This document shows, piece after piece, positions 58,914 through 64,000 of a DNA stretch of 64,000 nt (positions are counted from its first letter, which is position 1; the number at the start of each line of letters is the position of its first letter). Source of the stretch: Hymenobacter aquaticus (GTDB lineage: Bacteria; Bacteroidota; Bacteroidia; Cytophagales; Hymenobacteraceae). A program made the position numbers and the translations under genes. The notes under the pieces are model-generated. The model worked only from the letters and a program-made list of their open reading frames with translations, was not told the origin of the DNA and did no database searches. The stretch is taken from the NCBI RefSeq assembly GCF_004765605.1, contig NZ_SRLC01000002.1, positions 1,240,001 to 1,304,000 of the forward strand, read 5' to 3'.

Positions 58914-59546
58914 TTAGCCGCCGAAGCCCGGCAGGCGCGCCACCTGCTTTTTCAGCGGCGACCAGGCAATGCGGCGCCGGTCTTCCTTACCGACCAGGTA
59001 GTGAAAGCTCACCGCGTCGGGGCGCTTGCGCAGGTCGTCCCAGGTGGCGCGGTCCAGGTCGCCGGGGGCGTAGGTTTCCTGCGGACCGAGGGCGGGGCGG
59101 TGGAAGTTCTGCTCGGCGAAAAACGTGTCGAGGCGGCGGCGCACGAAGGCTTCCCGCTCGGCCTGGGTGGCGGTGGCCGACTTCATTTCGTACACCATTG
59201 AGGCTTCCAGGTCGGCCGGGCTCAGCATCTCGCGGAAGATGGTCTGCCCGGCCGCGTCGGTGATGGTAAACGTCACTTCCCCGTTCAGCACCGATTGGCC
59301 CCTGAGCACTACGGTAAACATATCGGGTGTGCCGGGGGCGGAAAACACGTGGCGCTGCCGCACGACTTTCAGCGTGTCGGTCTGGGGTGTAACGGCGCTG
59401 GCCCGGGTGGTATCCAGCGGTTCCAGGGGCTTGGTTGCGGCCGAGTCGGCGCTGGTGCCGGCCGCTGCGGTAGTCTGCGACGAATCGGAGGTGGAACAGG
59501 CACTGGCCAGGGCCAGCAGGGCGAGGAAAGCAGGTAGACGAGTCAT
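58914..59546 (-). CDS. Lipoprotein of unknown function
   Basis: The 210-residue protein has a lipoprotein signal (MTRLPAFLALLALASAC; lipobox ASAC, Cys17) and a Ser/Thr/Ala-rich low-complexity spacer to about residue 50. The mature domain has DMFTVVLRGQSVLNGEVTFT (a beta-strand pair), a conserved-looking LSPADLEASMVYE and a C-terminal segment with FHYLVGKEDRRRIAWSP. It resembles the many small Cytophagales lipoproteins with one beta/alpha domain; I cannot name it. Its downstream neighbour is the convergent DsbA gene; its upstream neighbour in the same direction is the UbiA gene, 64 bases away. Confidence 0.78.
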   Translation of the reverse strand: MTRLPAFLALLALASACSTSDSSQTTAAAGTSADSAATKPLEPLDTTRASAVTPQTDTLKVVRQRHVFSAPGTPDMFTVVLRGQSVLNGEVTFTITDAAGQTIFREMLSPADLEASMVYEMKSATATQAEREAFVRRRLDTFFAEQNFHRPALGPQETYAPGDLDRATWDDLRKRPDAVSFHYLVGKEDRRRIAWSPLKKQVARLPGFGG

Positions 59547-59610
59547 AAAACGGGTAGCTGGTGAGCGTATGGGAAGTACGTAGCGGCCGGCTTTACCGTT
59601 AAGCTTGCGC

Positions 59611-60489
59611 CTACAAGTGCGTCAGAAGCAGCATCAGGGCAAAGGCCATGCTCAAACACAGCGACGATACCTGGTTCATGCGCATGGTGTGCTCGTAGTC
59701 GGCGGCGGCGGGGGTGCGCCAGACGGCCCAGACCCAGCGCGCAAACAGAAAGACCACCGGGCCGGTAGCCACCAGGAATATCAGCAGGTTACGCACTTCG
59801 CCCCGTAGCCAGTAGGCCACGCCCATCAGCACGGCCCCGGACAGCAACCCCACGGCGGCAAAGACGAACGTGCCCCGCAGGCCCAGCCACAAACTCAGCG
59901 TCTGGTCGCCGCGCTGCCGGTCTTCCTGGTGCTGGTACACCTGCGTGAGTGGGTAGGAGCCGCACAGAAACAGCGTGCTGACCAAGGCCAGCAGCAGATT
60001 CGTGGGTTCCAGAATCGTACTTGCAGCGGCTCCGACGCCCACCTGCGTCATCAGGAAGGTGAAGGCCCCCTGAAATACCACCACCACGGCCGTGCTCAGA
60101 AACGGGTATTTCTTCAGCCGGATTCCCTCGTAGCTGTAGGCCTTGGAAACCAGTAGGTAGACGGCGACCAGCGCGGCAAAAAGCGGGGAAAGCAGGGCCG
60201 CCCCGCCCACGGCCAGCACGTCGAACAGCCAGACCAGGTGAATCAGCTCCTCAGATACTTTCGGGGGCCGTTTCAGTCCGCCGATGCTGCCTTCGTCCCG
60301 GTCGTAGTAGGAGTTGTAGCCGTTGGATGCCGGGTAGGCCAGCAGGTGCAGCACGACGAACACGCCCACGGCCCGCGCGGCGTCAAGGGGGCCGCGCAGG
60401 GCGCTGAGCCCGAACCAGTACACGGGCATCAGGTAGATGGAAAAGGGGATGCGCAGCAGCGGCAGCGCCCGGCGGTAAGCAAGCAGCAT
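59611..60489 (-). CDS. UbiA-family prenyltransferase
   Basis: The 292-residue integral membrane protein transfers an isoprenoid chain to an aromatic or other acceptor. Both diphosphate-binding motifs are present: NGYNSYYDRDEGS (residues 56-68; N-x-x-x-D) and DRQRGDQTLS (190-199; D-x-x-x-x-D). About eight hydrophobic segments span the protein (near 17-30, 38-52, 85-110, 130-150, 160-180, 205-225, 232-250, 275-290). It follows the methyltransferase gene by 33 bases in the same direction, and a prenyltransferase/methyltransferase pair is typical of quinone or pigment modification. The substrate is unknown; MenA, UbiA and chlorophyll/haem types cannot be separated. Confidence 0.87.
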   Translation of the reverse strand: MLLAYRRALPLLRIPFSIYLMPVYWFGLSALRGPLDAARAVGVFVVLHLLAYPASNGYNSYYDRDEGSIGGLKRPPKVSEELIHLVWLFDVLAVGGAALLSPLFAALVAVYLLVSKAYSYEGIRLKKYPFLSTAVVVVFQGAFTFLMTQVGVGAAASTILEPTNLLLALVSTLFLCGSYPLTQVYQHQEDRQRGDQTLSLWLGLRGTFVFAAVGLLSGAVLMGVAYWLRGEVRNLLIFLVATGPVVFLFARWVWAVWRTPAAADYEHTMRMNQVSSLCLSMAFALMLLLTHL

Positions 60490-60522
60490 AAGGCAAATGT
60501 AGAATTTCGGGGCTAAGGCCCG

Positions 60523-61317
60523 CTACGCCGGGCGGGGCCGGCCAATCAGGTAGGTCACCTCCGGACCCCAGCGGTGCCGCACTTTGCCCGCCTGCCACTC
60601 GAAGCGCTGCCCGGGGTCGGCGCGGTGGGCCAGGGCCAGCAGCTGCCCGGGCGGGTACATGCGCAGAATCGACACCGTCCCGTCCCAGATGGTAAACAAG
60701 GGAATCAGCGGCACCACGTAAGTGAAAAACAGCCGGCTGAAGCTGAACGGGCGGATAAAGGGCGTAATCAGCAGCTGGGCCACCGGCAGCACCGTCCAGG
60801 CCAGCAGGATTTCCAGCCAGTGCTTGCCCGCGCCCTCAAATACGCCGATGCCCGCGTTCTGCCGCACGGCGTCGGCCAGCATGGCCTCGGCGGCGGCGGG
60901 CGGAAAGTGGTGAAAGGCCGAAAATATCGTGCGAAAACCCGTTAGCGCGGGTGGCACGGCCAGGGCATTTACCGGGGCGGGCTCGAAGTCGATGGCCGGG
61001 GCATTGCGCTGCTGCAACAGCTGCCAGGCGGCCGGCTGCGGATACAAATCGGTGAGCGTGACGCGCAGCTTCCGCAGCTCCGGATACCGGCGCAAAGCCA
61101 GCACGACGCCCTCGGTGCCGCCCCCGGCCCCGGCGCCCAGCTCCACTAGCCGCTGCTGCCCGGTGGCGTGCAGCGCCTCCCGCAGCAGCGGCACAATGGG
61201 CTGGTAGGTGCGCAGGCTGCTGATCATGAAGCGCAGGTAGTCCATCATGCCCGCCCGAATGACGGCGGGAAACCAGGGCAGGTCTTCAAATTCGAACAGC
61301 TGGAGGCGCAGGCGCAT
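60523..61317 (-). CDS. Class I SAM-dependent methyltransferase
   Basis: The 264-residue protein has an N-terminal segment with FEFEDLPWFPAVIRAGMMDY, then the SAM-binding motif LVELGAGAGGGTEGVVLA (about 58-75), the acidic LTDLYPQPAAW and the post-core strand TIFSAFHHFPPAAAEAMLAD. The C-terminal third has two hydrophobic stretches (near 166-186 and 195-215), suggesting that it works at the membrane. It begins inside the end of the membrane-protein gene at 61286 (32-base overlap) and is followed by UbiA, so the three are probably one transcript. A role in lipid-soluble quinone or pigment methylation is inferred. Confidence 0.8.
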   Translation of the reverse strand: MRLRLQLFEFEDLPWFPAVIRAGMMDYLRFMISSLRTYQPIVPLLREALHATGQQRLVELGAGAGGGTEGVVLALRRYPELRKLRVTLTDLYPQPAAWQLLQQRNAPAIDFEPAPVNALAVPPALTGFRTIFSAFHHFPPAAAEAMLADAVRQNAGIGVFEGAGKHWLEILLAWTVLPVAQLLITPFIRPFSFSRLFFTYVVPLIPLFTIWDGTVSILRMYPPGQLLALAHRADPGQRFEWQAGKVRHRWGPEVTYLIGRPRPA

Positions 61318-61858
61318 GGGGGTGGGCTAAGGTGGGCGGGAGGGAAGAACGCAGGTATTTACGATTCGCCCACGGAATAGCTGCGTAGGCGGCCAGCACC
61401 CAGGGCCAGCTTCCGTCGAGCGGCCACAGCAGGCGGAGGGTAGCATTGCCCGGCAAGTCGAAGCCAACGTTGGAAAGGGAGAGCAGCACGCAAGCCGTTA
61501 TGGCGGCCAGTAGTCCGCTCCAGCGCACGGCAACGGGCAGATACGTCCCTTTTGTCCGCAGGTACCCCAGCACAAGTAATAACAGCAAGAAGGCCGGCAC
61601 CGAAGAAAACAGCGCCGTGATGGTCAGCAAATACAAGCCTGATAAAATGCCCTTGTCGCGCAGACTGGTGGTAAAAAGCCCGCAATCTATTTCCGGATAA
61701 AAGCAGGCAAATAAGCAGCTGCCCAGTATTAATACTGCTAACCATTGGGACAAGGCCACGGCTACGAGGCGGACCAACACGCGCAGCTGCGGTAAAATCG
61801 GGGAGGGCGAAGCTGGCATGAGCAGTTGGGTGTAAAAGTTTGAAAGAGTACCAGCCAT
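61286..61858 (-). CDS. Putative membrane protein, unknown function
   Basis: The 190-residue frame encodes a protein with four likely membrane segments (near 27-53, 70-97, 107-128 and 148-162) joined by short loops and ending in a Pro/His/Ala tail. Possible starts are 61858 or the ATG at 61819 (MPASPSPILPQ). No domain is recognised. The end overlaps the methyltransferase start by 32 bases. It is divergent from the regulator operon at 61925, with 66 bases between the starts. Its reality is supported by hydrophobic periodicity rather than by homology I can see. Confidence 0.6.
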   Translation of the reverse strand: MAGTLSNFYTQLLMPASPSPILPQLRVLVRLVAVALSQWLAVLILGSCLFACFYPEIDCGLFTTSLRDKGILSGLYLLTITALFSSVPAFLLLLLVLGYLRTKGTYLPVAVRWSGLLAAITACVLLSLSNVGFDLPGNATLRLLWPLDGSWPWVLAAYAAIPWANRKYLRSSLPPTLAHPHAPAPPAVRI

Positions 61859-61872
61859 TCATAACACAACAC

Positions 61873-61912
61873 TTGGTTTGTAACCTGCGTTTACTAGCTT
61901 TGCAATACAAAG
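61873..61912 (+). promoter_or_regulatory. Promoter with overlapping palindromic operator, site 1
   Basis: TTG (61873-61875), 19 bases, then TAGCTTTG (61895-61902) form a textbook Bacteroidota promoter. The palindrome CTTTGCAATACAAAG (61898-61912) overlaps the -7 box; the same palindrome type is at 62891-62909. A repressor there would block polymerase. Confidence 0.65.
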
Positions 61913-61924
61913 TGCTCTGAGACT

Positions 61925-62578
61925 ATGAAGCCCGCCACCGATCCACTTGCCCAGCTCACCGAGATTCGCGCCATTATGGAGCGTTCGTCGCGTTTTTTGT
62001 CGCTCAGCGGGCTGTCCGGCGTGGGCGCGGGGGTAGTGGCGCTGGTCGGGGCCGGCATCGGGCACTGGTACCTGCGGGAGCGTTACGGCACGGGCGGCTT
62101 TCTGCGGCTGGTGGAAAGCTCGGCCCAGGAGCAGCGCGCGACCCTGCCGTTTCTGATGGCGCTGGCCACCGGCATCATCACGGCCGCCCTGATTGTGGCC
62201 ACCTACTTCACGCTACGGCGGGCCCGCAACCAGGGGCAGGCGCTGTGGAGCGCGCTGGGCCGACGGCTGGCCCTGAGCATGGCTATTCCGCTGGTGGCGG
62301 GCGGTTTGTTCTGCCTGGCCCTGTACGTGCGCGGCGGCGCCAGCCTGGTCGTGCCGGCTATGCTGCTGTTCTACGGCTTGGCCCTGCTCAATGCCAGCAA
62401 GTACACGCTCGACGAGATTCGCCTGCTGGGCCTCACCGAACTGGGCCTGGGGCTGGTGGCGCTGCTGCTGCCGGGCTACGGACTGCTTTTTTTCGCGCTG
62501 GGTTTCGGGCTGGGCCACATTGCGTATGGCCTGCTGATGTATAACCGCTACGAACGCGCCGCGCGGCCCCAACTGTGA
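61925..62578 (+). CDS. Membrane protein in the regulator operon
   Basis: The 217-residue protein starts with a short cytoplasmic segment (KPATDPLAQLTEIRAIMERS) and has about six membrane helices (near 26-46, 75-92, 112-133, 137-152, 165-182 and 183-203), rich in Gly, Ala and Leu. The family is widespread in Bacteroidota next to a small winged-helix regulator, but I know no accepted function. Its stop TGA overlaps the GTG of the next gene (GTGA), so the two are translationally coupled. It is transcribed from the operator-controlled promoter at 61873-61912. Confidence 0.8.
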   Translation: MKPATDPLAQLTEIRAIMERSSRFLSLSGLSGVGAGVVALVGAGIGHWYLRERYGTGGFLRLVESSAQEQRATLPFLMALATGIITAALIVATYFTLRRARNQGQALWSALGRRLALSMAIPLVAGGLFCLALYVRGGASLVVPAMLLFYGLALLNASKYTLDEIRLLGLTELGLGLVALLLPGYGLLFFALGFGLGHIAYGLLMYNRYERAARPQL

Positions 62579-62868
62579 AGCACGTTATTCATACTCTCAA
62601 CAAGGCATTTGACCACCGCGTGCGGCTGGGCGTCATGGCCGTGCTGCTGGCCAACGACTCGGTGAGCTTCACGGAGCTGAAGGAAGCCCTCGACCTGACC
62701 GACGGCAACCTGGCCAGCCACGTGGCGGCCCTGGAAAAAGCCGGCTACGTGGAGGTCAGCAAGCAGTTTCTGGGCAAGAAGCCGAATACGACGTACTCGG
62801 CCTCGGCCAGTGGCAAACAGGCGTTTCAGGAGCACTTGAATGCCCTGGAAAAATTGCTGCGCGGGTAG
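62575..62868 (+). CDS. Small winged-helix transcriptional regulator
   Basis: The 97-residue protein is essentially one winged helix-turn-helix domain of the MarR/ArsR-like group. Residues 9-60 carry LNKAFDHRVRLGVMAVLLAN, the helix pair SFTELKEALDLTDGNLASHV and the AALEKAGYVEV recognition-wing segment. It lacks the metal-binding Cys of ArsR and is too short for an effector domain, so it probably senses through its partner or by dimer stability. GTG 62575 is the start (MKHVIHTLNKAF). It is the likely reader of the CTTTG-N5-CAAAG palindromes flanking the operon; this is inference. Confidence 0.88.
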   Translation: MKHVIHTLNKAFDHRVRLGVMAVLLANDSVSFTELKEALDLTDGNLASHVAALEKAGYVEVSKQFLGKKPNTTYSASASGKQAFQEHLNALEKLLRG

Positions 62869-62890
62869 CGGCTCTATTTTTTTGCCTACA

Positions 62891-62909
62891 AACTTTGAAA
62901 TACAAAGTT
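62891..62909 (+). promoter_or_regulatory. Palindromic operator, site 2, before the DUF4173 gene
   Basis: AACTTTGAAATACAAAGTT is a perfect 7-5-7 palindrome 41 bases before the ATG at 62951; it has the same CTTTG-N5-CAAAG core and spacer ending ATA as site 1. The -7 box cannot be placed with confidence. Confidence 0.65.
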
Positions 62910-62950
62910 CTTTTAAAATAAAGTATTCGTTTCATTAACCGCTGTCAGTC

Positions 62951-64000
62951 ATGCGCTTTCCGCTTACTTCCCTGCAAAAACTCCTGCTGCCCCTGGGCGC
63001 GCTGCTCTTCGACTTTCTGTTTTGGCAGGAGCGGGCCGGCCTGAACATGCTGCTCTACACGGTATTCGTGCTGGCGGCCTCGGTGGCTACGCTGCCCCGG
63101 CAGGCCGGGGTGCTGCGCTCGGGCTACTTCCGGGCGGCGTTTCTGGGCGCCATTTTTAGCGGTCTGATGGTGGCGGTCTACGGCTCGTTTGCGGCCTATC
63201 TGGCCTGCGTGGCCTCACTGGCCCTGGTGCTGGGCTACATCAATCAGCCCCACCTGAAGCTGGTGGGCTACGCCCTGCTCACGGCCCTGGCCAACCAATT
63301 GCGGGTGGTGCCGGTGCTGGCCCGGCTGCTGCGGGCCCCGCGGCCGGTAGGAGCCAATGCGCAACGCATCCGGTTCTATGGCCGGCTGCTGGTGGTACCG
63401 GTCGTGGCCCTGGGCGTATTTCACGGCCTGTTTGTGTTGGCTAATCCGCGCTATGCGGAATACTCGGGGCGGGCCCTGGAGGTGCTGGGGGAGTGGCTGA
63501 GCGCCCTGCTGCCCGAAATATCGGTGCCCCACTTGCTGTTTTTTCTGCTGGGCCTCACGCTCACGGCCGGGGCGCTGCTGGTAGTGCCCGTGCATTTCTT
63601 CGCCGATCAGGAGTCACGCTTCGGGGAGTTTGTGCGGCGGCAGCGCGACCGGGTGGCTTCGTTTGCCGTGCGCCGGCCCAACTTTCAGCCCCAGGCGTTC
63701 CGGGCCCTCGATTTGCGCAAAGAATACCTGGTGGCCCTGGGCTTGTTTGGGCTGGTAAATGCCCTGCTGCTGGTCGTGAACCTTATCGACATGCAGTGGA
63801 TCTGGTTTGGCTTTGCGCCCGCGCCCGGCTTCGACCTCACCCAGTTTGTGCACGAAGGCACCTACGTGCTGATTCTGAGCATTCTGGTGGCTATGGGCAT
63901 CGTGCTCTGGTTTTTCCGCCGCAACCTGAACTTCTACGCCCCCGGCCTGCGGTGGCTGCGCGTCGGGGCCACGGTGTGGGTGGCGCAAAACGCGGTGCTG
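62951..64000 (+). CDS. DUF4173-domain membrane protein, cut by the window end
   Basis: The open frame from ATG 62951 runs 350 codons to the last base of the window without a stop. It encodes a polytopic membrane protein with hydrophobic segments throughout (near 14-26, 33-50, 63-85, 88-105, 145-162, 178-203, 250-268, 295-320). LIDMQWIWFGFAP, DLTQFVHEGTYVLILSIL and FFRRNLNFYAPGL in the last hundred residues are characteristic of DUF4173. The function is unknown. It is preceded by the second copy of the operator and is therefore probably controlled by the regulator at 62575. Confidence 0.8.
   Translation, partial: MRFPLTSLQKLLLPLGALLFDFLFWQERAGLNMLLYTVFVLAASVATLPRQAGVLRSGYFRAAFLGAIFSGLMVAVYGSFAAYLACVASLALVLGYINQPHLKLVGYALLTALANQLRVVPVLARLLRAPRPVGANAQRIRFYGRLLVVPVVALGVFHGLFVLANPRYAEYSGRALEVLGEWLSALLPEISVPHLLFFLLGLTLTAGALLVVPVHFFADQESRFGEFVRRQRDRVASFAVRRPNFQPQAFRALDLRKEYLVALGLFGLVNALLLVVNLIDMQWIWFGFAPAPGFDLTQFVHEGTYVLILSILVAMGIVLWFFRRNLNFYAPGLRWLRVGATVWVAQNAVL

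Overview
The window looks like a chromosomal segment from a high-G+C member of the Bacteroidota, most likely Hymenobacter or a close Hymenobacteraceae relative. Supporting signs are type IX secretion (T9SS) C-terminal domains, a carboxypeptidase-like/TonB-type outer-membrane barrel protein, several OmpA-like proteins, DUF4252, DUF4184 and DUF4173 genes, a DnaE-type polymerase III, few recognisable Shine-Dalgarno sequences, and promoter -7 boxes of the Bacteroidota form TAnnTTTG (for example at 1401, 11417, 12568, 13681, 20303, 42813, 50351, 55508 and 61895). The genus is an inference; no rRNA is present.

Layout. 1-5 kb: tRNA-Arg, a TVP38-type membrane protein, a PLP trans-sulfuration enzyme, a 21-nt tandem-repeat array, an SGNH hydrolase with a perfect 93-bp triplication, and a metallo-beta-lactamase-fold hydrolase. 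5-11 kb: secreted and surface proteins (T9SS cargo, tail-fibre-like protein, OmpA lipoprotein). 11-20 kb: class I aldolase, accD, two paralogous OmpA/glycine-zipper proteins, an endonuclease III homologue, a radical SAM enzyme, gamma carbonic anhydrase and a CNNM/CorC transporter. 20-30 kb: DsbD, a structured tRNA-like non-coding RNA divergent from an Lrp-type regulator, a MORN/TonB protein, thioredoxin and dnaE. 30-40 kb: fatty-acid desaturase, LysM proteins including an MltD-like transglycosylase, the outer-membrane barrel protein, an O-methyltransferase and an orphan SRA/YDG domain. 40-54 kb: M16 peptidase, two glycosyltransferase-9 genes, aminopeptidase P, OmpA/TSP3 protein, DUF4252, an EVE protein, a broken lipoprotein gene beside its intact paralogue, PolX with a degenerate polymerase site, OsmC and a UBP zinc finger. 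54-64 kb: serS, an unusually long rho, DsbA/FrnE, a UbiA prenyltransferase/methyltransferase pair, and a two-site operator system controlled by a small winged-helix regulator next to a DUF4173 gene cut by the window end.

Most genes are single housekeeping or envelope genes closed by strong intrinsic, often bidirectional terminators; there is no large metabolic operon, prophage, CRISPR array or insertion sequence. The unusual content is mainly between genes. It comprises the tRNA-like RNA at 22972-23211; several inverted arrays of short 7-9-nt units that fill intergenic gaps and in four cases abut a start codon; two longer tandem arrays (21-nt and 41-nt units) sitting just after terminators; and REP-like palindromes. 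Starts were moved from the longest reading frame where a promoter, a repeat or a signal peptide showed the longer version to be wrong.
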